A stretch of DNA of 64,000 nt from Parabacteroides sp. TM07-1AC. Its GTDB lineage: Bacteria; Bacteroidota; Bacteroidia; Bacteroidales; Tannerellaceae. Numbering within the stretch: position 1 is the stretch's first letter; the number at the start of each line of letters is the position of its first letter. Below are positions 28,877-37,226 of this stretch, in pieces. The stretch spans positions 310,001 to 374,000 of the forward strand of contig NZ_QUKD01000003.1 of NCBI RefSeq assembly GCF_003480915.1, given 5' to 3'. The notes beneath the pieces are model-generated. The model ran no database searches. It was not told where the DNA came from and saw only the letters and a list, made by a program, of their open reading frames with translations. A program made the position numbers and the translations under genes.

Positions 28877-28884
28877 TACCTTTG
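28877..28884 (+). promoter_or_regulatory. -7 element of the aroQ-pyk operon
   Basis: TACCTTTG, 54 bases before the aroQ ATG at 28939. It should drive aroQ, pyk, the O-methyltransferase, rbfA and the permease gene, which follow each other with gaps of 12-29 bp. Confidence 0.55.
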
Positions 28885-28938
28885 CCGGATATTTTTCAGC
28901 CCGTACCAGGTGGTGCAAAGGTAATAAAGTTACAGCAA

Positions 28939-29373
28939 ATGAAGAAGATTCAGATTATTAATGGTCCTAATCTTAACCTGTTGGGCAAACGTGAGCCAAC
29001 AGTATATGGTAATGCTTCTTTCGAAGGATATCTGGACGAGTTACGTGCCCGATACCCGCAATGCGAAATAGCTTACTTTCAGAGTAATATAGAAGGTGAA
29101 ATGATTAACAAGATCCACGAAGTGGGTTTTGAATACGATGGTATTATAATGAATGCGGGAGCATATACACATACATCCATCGCATTGCACGATGCCATAA
29201 AATCAGTGACTACTCCGGTAATAGAAGTACATATCTCGAATGTACATGCACGCGAATCGTTCCGTCATGTATCGATGATATCGGCAGCCTGCAAAGGAGT
29301 GATCCTGGGATTCGGACTGGATTCATACCGTTTGGCGCTCGAAGCGCTTATACAATTCGAAAAAGGTAAATAA
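28939..29373 (+). CDS. aroQ: 3-dehydroquinate dehydratase, type II
   Basis: 144 residues from the ATG at 28939 (MKKIQIINGPNLNLLG); an open frame extends upstream but crosses the promoter. The family signature is complete: IINGPNLNLLGKREPTVYG with the catalytic tyrosine, NAGAYTHTSIALHDAI, EVHISNVHARESFRH and GFGLDSY. It converts 3-dehydroquinate to 3-dehydroshikimate in the shikimate pathway, forming dodecamers in the cytoplasm. First gene of a five-gene cluster. Confidence 0.97.
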   Translation: MKKIQIINGPNLNLLGKREPTVYGNASFEGYLDELRARYPQCEIAYFQSNIEGEMINKIHEVGFEYDGIIMNAGAYTHTSIALHDAIKSVTTPVIEVHISNVHARESFRHVSMISAACKGVILGFGLDSYRLALEALIQFEKGK

Positions 29374-29395
29374 TAGGTTATAATATTTAAGGTAT

Positions 29396-30847
29396 ATGTT
29401 AAAGCATACGAAGATTGTTGCTACAATTTCTGATCAACGTTGTGACGTGGAGTTCGTCCGCTCATTATACAACGCAGGAATGAATGTTGTGCGCCTGAAT
29501 ACGGCCCACATGATGGAAGAAGGTTTGAACCGTGTTGTTACAAATGTACGCGAAGTGTCTGACCGCATCGGTATATTGATGGACACCAAAGGGCCGGAAG
29601 TCCGTACTACAACGGCCAGCGAGCCAATACCTTTCACTACCGGCGAAACCGTTAAGATCATGGGCGACCCGGATAAAGAGACTACGCATGATTGTATATA
29701 TGTTTCATACAGGAATTTTGTCGGAGACCTGACGGTCGGCAGCGATGTGCTGATCGATGATGGCGACCTGGAGCTGAAGGTGATCGAGAAACATGACGAC
29801 TACCTGGTCTGCGAAGTGGAAAATGACGCTACACTGGGAAGCCGCAAGAGCGTGAATGTGCCCGGCGTACGTATCAACCTCCCTTCCTTGACAGACAAAG
29901 ACCGTAAGAATATCCTTTGGGCTATCGAGAACGACCTCGATTTCATCGCACATTCTTTCGTAAGAAACAAACAGGACGTATTGGATATCCAACACATTTT
30001 GGACGAACATAAAAGCCCGATCAAGATCATTGCCAAGATCGAGAATCAGGAAGGCGTCGACAACATCGACGAGATCCTGGAAGTAGCTTACGGTATCATG
30101 ATCGCCCGTGGCGACCTGGGTATCGAAGTGCCGGCAGAAAAGATTCCGGGAATCCAGCGCGTATTGATCCGCAAATGTGTGGAAGTGAAAAAACCTGTGA
30201 TCGTTGCGACCCAAATGCTTCACTCCATGATCAAGAACCCACGTCCTACCCGTGCGGAAGTAACTGATATCGCCAATGCCATCTATTATCGCACAGATGC
30301 GTTGATGCTTAGCGGCGAAACAGCTTACGGTAAATATCCGTTGGAGGCAGTACAGACAATGACTAAAGTTGCCCGCGAAGCAGAAAAGACCAAACTGGCA
30401 GCAAATGATATCCGTGTCCCTATCGAAGGAAATGACCTGGATGTTACTTCATTCCTGGCAAAACAAGCTGTAAAATCATCCAACAAATTACATGTAAAGG
30501 CAATCATCACTGACAGCCACACCGGACGTACAGCACGTTACCTGGCAGCTTTCCGTGGCACATCTACTGTATTTGCTATCTGCTACAACTCACGCGTAAC
30601 CCGCATGCTTTCTTTATCATACGGCGTATGGGCAGTTTATCAGCCGTGGGATGACAGCCGCCGCGGATATTTCTACAGTGCACTGAACGAACTGATCAAG
30701 AGCGGACGTATCACACGTAACGACATGGTTGCTTACCTGAGCGGTAGCTTCGGCGAAGGCGGCGGTACAACATTCCTCGAAATCAATAACGTAGGAAAAG
30801 TACTGGACGCAGGAAGTAAATATTCCCTCCCGACCTTCAAAGAATAA
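29396..30847 (+). CDS. pyk: Pyruvate kinase
   Basis: 483 residues. Hallmarks: KIVATISDQ at the start, NVVRLNTAH, MDTKGPEVRT (K+ and ADP binding), the active-site region IIAKIENQEGVDNIDEI with the catalytic lysine, IMIARGDLGIEV and VATQMLHSMI, followed by the C-terminal domain (TGRTARYLAAFRG). It makes pyruvate and ATP from phosphoenolpyruvate and ADP. It is 22 bp downstream of aroQ. Both genes use phosphoenolpyruvate-linked metabolism, which may explain their pairing. Confidence 0.97.
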   Translation: MLKHTKIVATISDQRCDVEFVRSLYNAGMNVVRLNTAHMMEEGLNRVVTNVREVSDRIGILMDTKGPEVRTTTASEPIPFTTGETVKIMGDPDKETTHDCIYVSYRNFVGDLTVGSDVLIDDGDLELKVIEKHDDYLVCEVENDATLGSRKSVNVPGVRINLPSLTDKDRKNILWAIENDLDFIAHSFVRNKQDVLDIQHILDEHKSPIKIIAKIENQEGVDNIDEILEVAYGIMIARGDLGIEVPAEKIPGIQRVLIRKCVEVKKPVIVATQMLHSMIKNPRPTRAEVTDIANAIYYRTDALMLSGETAYGKYPLEAVQTMTKVAREAEKTKLAANDIRVPIEGNDLDVTSFLAKQAVKSSNKLHVKAIITDSHTGRTARYLAAFRGTSTVFAICYNSRVTRMLSLSYGVWAVYQPWDDSRRGYFYSALNELIKSGRITRNDMVAYLSGSFGEGGGTTFLEINNVGKVLDAGSKYSLPTFKE

Positions 30848-30876
30848 ATAAAATAAAACCGAAAAAGGTGTAGCAA

Positions 30877-31503
30877 ATGACATTAGACGAATACATTCTC
30901 TCTCATAGCGACGAAGAAGGCGCATTGTTATCCGCCCTAAACCGGGATGCCAATGTGAATTTGCTGCGTCCGCGTATGTTGTCCGGACATCTGCAGGGAC
31001 GTATACTGAAAATGTTTTGCCGCATGCTTCGCCCCCATCGTGTACTGGAGATCGGTACCTATACGGGCTATGCCACACTTTGTATGGCAGAAGGAACCGA
31101 AGATGACGCTTTGATCCACACGCTGGAGATCAACGACGAGATGGAAGATTTCATCATGAAATACCTCTCCCGCTCTCCTCATAAGGCTAAAATAAGATTG
31201 CACATCGGTGATGCTATGGAGATCATACCGGAACTGGACGAGACATTCGACCTGGTATTTATCGATGCCGACAAACGTTTGTACTCCGATTATTATGACC
31301 TGGTATTTCCCAAAGTCCGCCCGGGCGGACTGATTCTCGCCGATAATACCCTGTGGGATGGGAAAGTTTTGGAAAAACCTCACCCGTCGGATAAACAAAC
31401 CATCGGGATACTTAGTTTTAATGATAAAATAAAGGAAGACCCACGGGTGGAGAAAGTGATCCTTCCGCTTCGAGACGGTCTGACAATGATATGGAAAAAA
31501 TAA
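30877..31503 (+). CDS. SAM-dependent O-methyltransferase (class I, COMT-like)
   Basis: 208 residues. SAM-binding motif VLEIGTYTGYATLCMAEG, then FDLVFIDADKRLYSDYYDLV with the metal-binding aspartate and GGLILADNTLWDGKV, which are hallmarks of the divalent-metal-dependent O-methyltransferase family. It methylates hydroxyl groups of small molecules; the substrate is not known. Third gene in the aroQ-pyk cluster, 29 bp after pyk and 12 bp before rbfA. Confidence 0.93.
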   Translation: MTLDEYILSHSDEEGALLSALNRDANVNLLRPRMLSGHLQGRILKMFCRMLRPHRVLEIGTYTGYATLCMAEGTEDDALIHTLEINDEMEDFIMKYLSRSPHKAKIRLHIGDAMEIIPELDETFDLVFIDADKRLYSDYYDLVFPKVRPGGLILADNTLWDGKVLEKPHPSDKQTIGILSFNDKIKEDPRVEKVILPLRDGLTMIWKK

Positions 31504-31515
31504 ATTGAGAACGAT

Positions 31516-31851
31516 ATGGAAAGTACAAGACTGAATAAGATAGGTCGTCTGATTCAGAAAGAATTAGGCGATATTTTCCAGAAACAGACCCAGGCAATGC
31601 CGGGTACATTGATTTCTGTTAGTGCCGTGCGTGTCAGTCCCGACCTGGGCGTAGCCAAAGCTTACCTGAGCATATTCCCTTCTGAAAAAGGCCAGGAACT
31701 GCTTGAAGCGATCCGCACGAATACCAAAGCGATCCGATTCGAACTGGGTAAACGTATAGGAAAACAGGTCCGCATCATTCCGGAACTGAGTTTCTTCATC
31801 GACGATTCGCTGGATTATATTGAAAACATCGACAAACTGTTGCAGAAATAA
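31516..31851 (+). CDS. rbfA: Ribosome-binding factor A
   Basis: 111 residues with the RbfA pattern: STRLNKIGRLIQKELGDIF at the N-terminus, SAVRVSPDLGVAKAYLSIF and the C-terminal LSFFIDDSLDYIENIDKLL. It is a KH-type 30S maturation factor acting on the 5' end of 16S rRNA. It lies 12 bp before the permease gene. Confidence 0.96.
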   Translation: MESTRLNKIGRLIQKELGDIFQKQTQAMPGTLISVSAVRVSPDLGVAKAYLSIFPSEKGQELLEAIRTNTKAIRFELGKRIGKQVRIIPELSFFIDDSLDYIENIDKLLQK

Positions 31852-31863
31852 GAAAATCAAGCT

Positions 31864-33087
31864 TTGAATCTTCCGTTTTATATAGCCCGGCGGTACCTCT
31901 TTTCGAAGAAATCCCACAATGCCATCAACATAATTTCGATGGTATGTGTTTGCGGCGTGGTCGTTGCAACGATTGCAGTCGTTTGTGCACTGTCGGTCTA
32001 TAACGGATTCAACGACCTGGTAGCAGGTATGTTCAGCAGTTTCGATCCGGAACTGAAGATCAGTCCGCGTACCGGCAAGGTTTTCGATCCGACTACAGCC
32101 GAATTTCAGAAAGTAAAACAGTTACCGGATATTGCCTGGTTCGGAGAAGTCCTCCAGGACAATGCCCTGGTTCGCTATCACGACCGCCAGGACATAGCCG
32201 TCATCAAAGGAGTCGATGAAAACTTCAGCCATCTGACACTGATCGATAGCATACTGATAGACGGCAGTTTCATACTGAAAGATGAAGTCGCCGATTATGC
32301 GACATTAGGTGTCGGACTGTCTGCCAAACTGGGTGCCAAACCGGGATTTGCTTCACCTTTGGAGATATATGTTCCCAAACGGGATGAAAAGGTTAATCTA
32401 TCCAATCCGGCTTCTTCTTTTAACCAGGAATATGCTTACATAGGCGGCGTGTTCCTGATCAACCAACAGGTATATGACGAAGGGTATATGATACTCCCTA
32501 TTTCACTGGTGCGCCAATTGCTCAAATATGACAAGGAGGTCAGCTCCATCGAACTGAAACTTGCAGACGGTGTAGATATCTCTTCGGCTAAGAAACAGAT
32601 AAAAGTGCTTTTAGGCGACCGGTTCATTGTACAGGACCGCTATGAACAGCAGGAAGCCTCCTTTAAGATGATGCAGGTAGAAAAATGGATGACCTTTCTG
32701 ATCCTTTCATTCATCCTGGCAATTGCCTTATTTAATGTGGTAGGTTCCCTGTCCATGCTGATGATCGAGAAAAAAGACGACGTACGTACCTTGCAGAATA
32801 TGGGAGCTGACGACAAACTGGTCCGTCGTATCTTTTTATTTGAAGGCTGGATGATATCCGGTTTCGGGGCAGTGATAGGAATTGTGATCGGTCTGGTATT
32901 ATGTCTCCTGCAACAACATTTCGGATTTATCAAACTGGGACAGACAGCAGGTGCTTTTGTCATCGATGCTTATCCCGTACGGGTCGTATTCACCGATCTT
33001 CTCGTTGCGTTTATTACGGTAGCGGCCATCGGGTTAATGGCCGCCTGGTATCCCGTACATTATTTGGGAAAGAAATGGTTTAATTAA
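31864..33087 (+). CDS. LolC/LolE-like ABC transporter permease (FtsX family), TTG start
   Basis: 407 residues. The N-terminus LPFYIARRYLFSKKSHNAINIIS is typical for LolC/LolE lipoprotein-releasing permeases, followed by a membrane span, a large periplasmic MacB-like domain, and an FtsX domain with three spans (MTFLILSFILAIALFNVVGSL). The first codon is TTG at 31864; the next in-frame ATG is inside the first span and would remove the conserved start, so TTG is the likely initiator. It may release lipoproteins from the inner membrane; no ATPase gene is next to it. Its stop overlaps the convergent manC-like gene by 8 bp. Confidence 0.9.
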   Translation: MNLPFYIARRYLFSKKSHNAINIISMVCVCGVVVATIAVVCALSVYNGFNDLVAGMFSSFDPELKISPRTGKVFDPTTAEFQKVKQLPDIAWFGEVLQDNALVRYHDRQDIAVIKGVDENFSHLTLIDSILIDGSFILKDEVADYATLGVGLSAKLGAKPGFASPLEIYVPKRDEKVNLSNPASSFNQEYAYIGGVFLINQQVYDEGYMILPISLVRQLLKYDKEVSSIELKLADGVDISSAKKQIKVLLGDRFIVQDRYEQQEASFKMMQVEKWMTFLILSFILAIALFNVVGSLSMLMIEKKDDVRTLQNMGADDKLVRRIFLFEGWMISGFGAVIGIVIGLVLCLLQQHFGFIKLGQTAGAFVIDAYPVRVVFTDLLVAFITVAAIGLMAAWYPVHYLGKKWFN

Positions 33088-34162
33088 ATTCTTTCCCGAA
33101 TTTTATCTGCGCATCCGCCACAAACTGCTTGATACGCTGTTCGTCATCTTTCTTACAAATAAGCAATACATTGCCTGATTCAGCGACGATACAGTCTTCT
33201 ACACCTTGAATGACAGCCAGTCTTTTTGAATTACCTACGGCAATCACATTCCCTGAACTTTCATAAAGCAGCGCATTACTATTCTTCAATACTGCATTAT
33301 TATTTTCATCTTTCGGTGCCAGCTCGAACAACGATCCCCAGGTACCCAGGTCAGCCCAACCGAAATCAGTACACAGCATATACACATTATCCGCCTTTTC
33401 CATGATACCATAATCGATAGATATCTTCAGGCAATAAGGGAAATTTTCACGGATAAATTCACGTTCGTTCTCAGTATTGAATTTGTCTTTCCCCAAATCA
33501 AAACGAACGGCAATATCCGGAAGATATTTGGCAAACGCATCCAGTATGGCATTTACATTCCACAGGAACAGACCTGAGTTCCAAAAAAACTCGCCGCTTT
33601 CATAAAAGACCTTCGCCAATTCCAGGTTCGGCTTCTCCGTAAAGGTTTTTACTTTGGTAAATTCGCCCAGCATAGAATCACTACTCTGAATATAACCATA
33701 ACCTGTTTCCGGACGACTCGGCTTGATACCTAATGTTACCAGTGCATTATTATTCTTCACAAAATCCAATCCTTTCTGAACATCTTTCAGAAAAACATCT
33801 TCTTTCAGAATCAGATGATCGGAAGGAGCGACAACGATATTGGCATTCGGATTGCATGCTTTTATATGGTAAGCAGCGTAAGCAATACAGGGAGCTGTAT
33901 TTCTACGTGCCGGCTCCAGCAGGATCTGGTCTTCCCTCAATTCGGGTAATTGTTCTTTGATCAGGTCGGCGTAAGCTTCATTCGTTACAATAAAAATATT
34001 TTCAATCGGAATAATCTTGGAAAAACGATCGAAAGTCATTTGCAACAGGGAACGGCCAGTTCCAAAGAAATCAAGAAATTGTTTTGGATAACTTTCTCTG
34101 CTAAAAGGCCAGAAGCGACTGCCAATCCCTCCACCCATGATAACGCAATAATTATCTTTCAT
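33080..34162 (-). CDS. manC: Mannose-1-phosphate guanylyltransferase
   Basis: 360 residues. The nucleotidyltransferase signature (MGGGIGSRFWPFSRESYPKQF) is complete, as are the motifs APSDHLI, KTFTEKPNLELAKVF and FFWNSGLFLW. It makes GDP-mannose from mannose-1-phosphate and GTP, a precursor of GDP-fucose, capsule and O-antigen. The isomerase domain of long bifunctional ManC proteins is absent, so this is the monofunctional form. Tail-to-tail overlap with the permease gene. Confidence 0.94.
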   Translation of the reverse strand: MKDNYCVIMGGGIGSRFWPFSRESYPKQFLDFFGTGRSLLQMTFDRFSKIIPIENIFIVTNEAYADLIKEQLPELREDQILLEPARRNTAPCIAYAAYHIKACNPNANIVVAPSDHLILKEDVFLKDVQKGLDFVKNNNALVTLGIKPSRPETGYGYIQSSDSMLGEFTKVKTFTEKPNLELAKVFYESGEFFWNSGLFLWNVNAILDAFAKYLPDIAVRFDLGKDKFNTENEREFIRENFPYCLKISIDYGIMEKADNVYMLCTDFGWADLGTWGSLFELAPKDENNNAVLKNSNALLYESSGNVIAVGNSKRLAVIQGVEDCIVAESGNVLLICKKDDEQRIKQFVADAQIKFGKEFN

Positions 34163-34283
34163 GATATACAGGTTGTTTTTAATTATACTCTTACAAAGTT
34201 AACGAAATAATCCGGGATTTATTCTCATATAAAGTATTATTAGATTTTTCTCAAAGAATATTTGAAAAAAATACCCCGAATGC

Positions 34284-34313
34284 TTGCATGTATGAAAATT
34301 ATGCGTACCTTTG
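34284..34313 (+). promoter_or_regulatory. Promoter of the tRNA-Leu gene
   Basis: TTG (34284-34286), 19 bp, then TACCTTTG (34306-34313): a complete Bacteroidetes promoter, 24 bases before the tRNA. Confidence 0.8.
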
Positions 34314-34337
34314 CAACGCATTAGCAAAAAAGCAGAT

Positions 34338-34421
34338 GCCCAGATGGCGGAATTGGTAGACGCGCTGGTCTCAAACACCAGTGGATTCACTTCCATGCCG
34401 GTTCGATCCCGGCTCTGGGTA
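34338..34421 (+). tRNA. tRNA-Leu(CAA), integration target of the mobilizable element
   Basis: 84 nt with a long variable arm. Acceptor arms GCCCAGA and TCTGGGT pair (the first pair is G-U). The anticodon stem CTGGT/ACCAG closes the loop CTCAAAC, giving anticodon CAA (leucine, UUG codon). The T-arm GGTTCGATCC is standard. CCA is not encoded. The last 12 bases overlap the left att core, and the mobile element starts directly after. Confidence 0.95.
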
Positions 34422-34422
34422 C
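34410..34422. other. attL of the mobilizable element
   Basis: CGGCTCTGGGTAC at the 3' end of tRNA-Leu recurs as CGGGTCTGGGTAC at 47591-47603 (12 of 13 identical, last 9 perfect). The integrase gene lies next to the other copy. The insertion leaves the tRNA gene intact. Confidence 0.8.
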
Positions 34423-34427
34423 GAATA

Positions 34428-34462
34428 AACCCTGATAATCACCTGATTATCAGGGTTTTCTG
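34428..34462 (+). terminator. Element-borne terminator for tRNA-Leu
   Basis: A perfect 14-bp inverted repeat (AACCCTGATAATCA at 34428-34441 and its complement at 34444-34457) is followed by TTCTGC and TTTT. It lies on the element side of attL and so replaces the host terminator, which now sits beyond attR at about 47610. Confidence 0.75.
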
Positions 34463-34472
34463 CTTTTATAGG

Positions 34473-34502
34473 GCGTACTAAATGTGTACTGAATGACGAA
34501 TA
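34473..34502. repeat. Left integrase arm-type repeat
   Basis: This 30-bp sequence, holding two copies of (G)CGTACT or GTGTACT, matches 47458-47487 at 25 of 30 positions in direct orientation. A further GTGTACT lies at 34513-34519. Placement 50 bp inside attL fits an arm site for the tyrosine integrase. Confidence 0.6.
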
Positions 34503-34621
34503 CAAAGAAAAGGTGTACTTTTATAATTTTTCTCCCTGTATCTTTATAATTTCTTAACTCTTATCCTGTCTTTTCTTCCTTATTATTGCCGATGTTTTCG
34601 GGAAAAGTGAGATTCTTACCT

Positions 34622-34629
34622 TATATTTG
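34622..34629 (+). promoter_or_regulatory. -7 element before the 304-residue gene
   Basis: TATATTTG, 28 bases before the ATG at 34658. Confidence 0.4.
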
Positions 34630-34657
34630 TAGTAAGAACGTTTAAAGGCACACGATT

Positions 34658-35572
34658 ATGGAAAATCATATAGAAACCAATTTCAGAGAAATACAGAAGA
34701 TATTAGATAGTTGTATAGCGCATGACTATAAAACTAAAGTAGATGCACTATTTTTAAAACGTGAGTATTTGACGCAAGCCCAGCTAAAGGATTATTTGCG
34801 ACAAGAAATTTTCCGTGTGACTGAAAATATTGTAGCTATCCAACAAAAATACCGTGTCGTGCGTAACATTGTATTGGATATGGATATTTCCGATTTTTTG
34901 TGGGAAAGCGGTTATTTTGAGGACTTGAATTCTGATGAAAGAAAAAAGTATATCGGTTTCCGCTGCTCTGATTTTGATATGGACGCATATTTGCATGAAC
35001 CGTCCTGCTATGATGGGCGGCTTCCTTATTTGTCCATCATCGTTAACCTCGTCGTACTTTCCAAGTATTTGCGCCATCTTCAAGAACAGGAAAGTAATTA
35101 CTATACAGATACAGTTGCCATCCAAGCACAAGAACAGACCTTGCCAAAAGAAAAAGAAGAGAGTACGGAAAATAAACCAGTTAAGATTGTAGGTAAAAGT
35201 AATCCTTTTAAATCCGTACTTACCCAAAAGGAAATCAGTCTGCTTACTGACTGTATCAATGAAGCTCATGTTTTTACTACCACTATAAATGCAAGAATAC
35301 TTACCGATTTTTTCAACTGTAAACTTGACGGTGTTCTGAAAGTTAATAATACACGTTTGTTTGCCTACCTTATGATGCAGCTTGGCTGCTATAATTACAT
35401 TGTTTATGAATGGCAGTCTGTCATAGCAAACAACAAGCTGATATTAGGAAAGATAAAAGGAGAACCACTTACACGCACTGACCTGTCAAGTGCGACAGAC
35501 CAAGCAAAAAACATCTATCCGAAAGGATATGAAATAATAGACAAGTACATCAAACAACTGAAAAAAGGTTGA
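34658..35572 (+). CDS. Hypothetical protein of the mobilizable element
   Basis: 304 residues, soluble, no signal peptide. A charged stretch near residue 170 (KEKEESTENKPVK) separates an N-terminal domain with mixed helices (LKDYLRQEIFRVTENIVAIQ) from a C-terminal domain of about 110 residues (QKEISLLTDCINEAHVFTTTINA) that looks like a small helical DNA-binding or adaptor fold. No family recognised. It is the first gene of the element, between the left arm-type repeat and the HTH gene. Confidence 0.6.
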   Translation: MENHIETNFREIQKILDSCIAHDYKTKVDALFLKREYLTQAQLKDYLRQEIFRVTENIVAIQQKYRVVRNIVLDMDISDFLWESGYFEDLNSDERKKYIGFRCSDFDMDAYLHEPSCYDGRLPYLSIIVNLVVLSKYLRHLQEQESNYYTDTVAIQAQEQTLPKEKEESTENKPVKIVGKSNPFKSVLTQKEISLLTDCINEAHVFTTTINARILTDFFNCKLDGVLKVNNTRLFAYLMMQLGCYNYIVYEWQSVIANNKLILGKIKGEPLTRTDLSSATDQAKNIYPKGYEIIDKYIKQLKKG

Positions 35573-35624
35573 GCATAGATTGAACGCTCAAACAAAGGTC
35601 AATTAGACTTCATTTTCAAGCTCT

Positions 35625-35632
35625 TAACTTTG
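35625..35632 (+). promoter_or_regulatory. -7 element of the HTH-RepA-primase genes
   Basis: TAACTTTG, 65 bases before the ATG at 35697. Confidence 0.45.
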
Positions 35633-35696
35633 CCCCCGTTAACAAAGAAACGAGGGTGCGCACCTTCATATTGTTTCACCTAAATTCCTAAACAAT

Positions 35697-35984
35697 ATGG
35701 AAAGAGATTTAGAGTTAAGAGTTTCCGAACTCGAAAAGATGTTGTTCCTTTCAAAGAACGTGCTTAGCTTCGATGAAGCGAGCAAGTTCTTGAACCTTTC
35801 AAAAAGTTACCTGTACAAGCTGACTTCGGGTAACTTGATACCCCATTACAAGCCGCAGGGCAAAATGCTTTATTTTGAGAAAGCGGAACTGGAAGCATGG
35901 TTACGTCAGAACCCGGTCAAGACGCAGGCGCAGATAGATATGGAAGCGCAGAAGTATATCCTTAACCGTCCTCTAAAGAAATAA
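35697..35984 (+). CDS. Excisionase-like helix-turn-helix protein
   Basis: 95 residues. A winged-helix excisionase/MerR-like HTH is visible at residues 22-75 (SFDEASKFLNLSKSYLYKLTSG, then NLIPHYKPQGKMLYFEKAEL). Such proteins are encoded before the replication and mobilization genes in many Bacteroides mobilizable elements. It could regulate the operon or act in excision. It lies 5 bp before the ATPase gene. Confidence 0.82.
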   Translation: MERDLELRVSELEKMLFLSKNVLSFDEASKFLNLSKSYLYKLTSGNLIPHYKPQGKMLYFEKAELEAWLRQNPVKTQAQIDMEAQKYILNRPLKK

Positions 35985-35989
35985 CGGTT

Positions 35990-37063
35990 ATGGAAAATAG
36001 AAAAGCGACAGAAGCCGGGCAGGATGTCACCATGCAGAAAGAGGATTTCGCAGCCCTTTGGAAAACCATTCATTTAAAAGTGACGGACACTTTTGAAGTG
36101 CCGCCTGAAATACTTTGGGTGAACGGCTCTACCATTGGCACGCTGGGTAATTTCAGCGCATCCACGGGTAAAGCCAAGAGCAAAAAGACATTCAATATTT
36201 CCGCTATCGTTGCGGCAGCGTTGAAGAATGACGAGGTGCTGAAGTATTCGGCATACCTGCCACCGAACAAACGGAAAATCCTCTATGTAGATACCGAGCA
36301 GAGCAAATACCATTGCCACAAGGTCATGGAACGTATTTTGCGGCTTGCCGGACTACCGACCGACAAGGACAGGGACGATTTTGTTTTCATCGTGTTAAGA
36401 GAGCAGACACCCGACAAGCGGAAACAGATTATCGGCTATATGCTGGAGAATATGCCCGATGTGGGGTTGCTCATTATTGACGGAATCCGTGACTTGATGT
36501 ACGACATCAACAGCCCCAGCGAATCAACCGACCTAATCAACCTTTTGATGCGCTGGTCAAGTGGATATAACCTGCATATCCACACTGTGCTACATTTGAA
36601 CAAGGGGGATGATAACACAAGAGGACATATCGGTACGGAACTGAACAACAAGGCTGAAACCGTCCTGCAAATCACGAAAAGCCAGCAGGACGGCAACATA
36701 AGTGAGGTAAAGGCGATGCACATACGTGACCGGGAGTTTGACCCGTTCGCATTCCGTATCAACGACAGCGCATTGCCCGAAGCCGTGGACGGTTATGTGT
36801 TCAAGCAGCCCAGCCAAGACAGGGGCTTTCCACTGGCAGAACTGACGGAGCAACAGCACAGGACAGCTTTGGCAAACGGTTTTGGCAAACAGGTTATATA
36901 TGGTTACGAGAATGTCCTAAAGACTTTGAAACAGGGTTATGCGAGTATCGGTTACGAGCGTGGGCGCAATATCCATGTGGATTTGAACAAATTCCTTGTG
37001 AACAAGCGCATGATTGTGAAAGAGGGCAAAGGCTACCGCTACAATCCTGATTTCCATTATTAA
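35990..37063 (+). CDS. RepA-like AAA ATPase (hexameric helicase family)
   Basis: 357 residues. A slightly unusual Walker A (FSASTGKAKSKKTF) near residue 57 and Walker B (VGLLIIDGIRDL) near residue 160, followed by a sensor-like HTVLHLNK, place it in the RepA/RecA-like helicase group of plasmid replication. The C-terminal third ends in a winged-helix-like segment (GYASIGYERGRNIHVDLNKF). It is followed by repeat sequences and a primase gene, so the element probably can replicate after excision. Confidence 0.8.
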   Translation: MENRKATEAGQDVTMQKEDFAALWKTIHLKVTDTFEVPPEILWVNGSTIGTLGNFSASTGKAKSKKTFNISAIVAAALKNDEVLKYSAYLPPNKRKILYVDTEQSKYHCHKVMERILRLAGLPTDKDRDDFVFIVLREQTPDKRKQIIGYMLENMPDVGLLIIDGIRDLMYDINSPSESTDLINLLMRWSSGYNLHIHTVLHLNKGDDNTRGHIGTELNNKAETVLQITKSQQDGNISEVKAMHIRDREFDPFAFRINDSALPEAVDGYVFKQPSQDRGFPLAELTEQQHRTALANGFGKQVIYGYENVLKTLKQGYASIGYERGRNIHVDLNKFLVNKRMIVKEGKGYRYNPDFHY

Positions 37064-37073
37064 AAATCGGTTT

Positions 37074-37176
37074 GGTTTAGTCCGGGTGTATATATAAGCG
37101 GAAGGGACTTACTATTTCCCTGTATTGGCAACAAGCAGGTTTAGTATGGTACGGGTGTATATATAGCGGACTAAAC
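37074..37176. repeat. Iteron-like repeats between RepA and primase genes
   Basis: The pair GGTTTAGT plus CGGGTGTATATATA(A)GCGGA occurs twice: 37074-37081 with 37083-37102, and 37138-37145 with 37152-37170. GTTTAGTCCG (37075-37084) is also inverted as CGGACTAAAC (37167-37176). The position suggests an origin of replication or a control site. Confidence 0.65.
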
Positions 37177-37226
37177 AGGACTGGCGCACTTTTCAATTAT
37201 TCTTTCAACCATTAAAAGAAAATATT

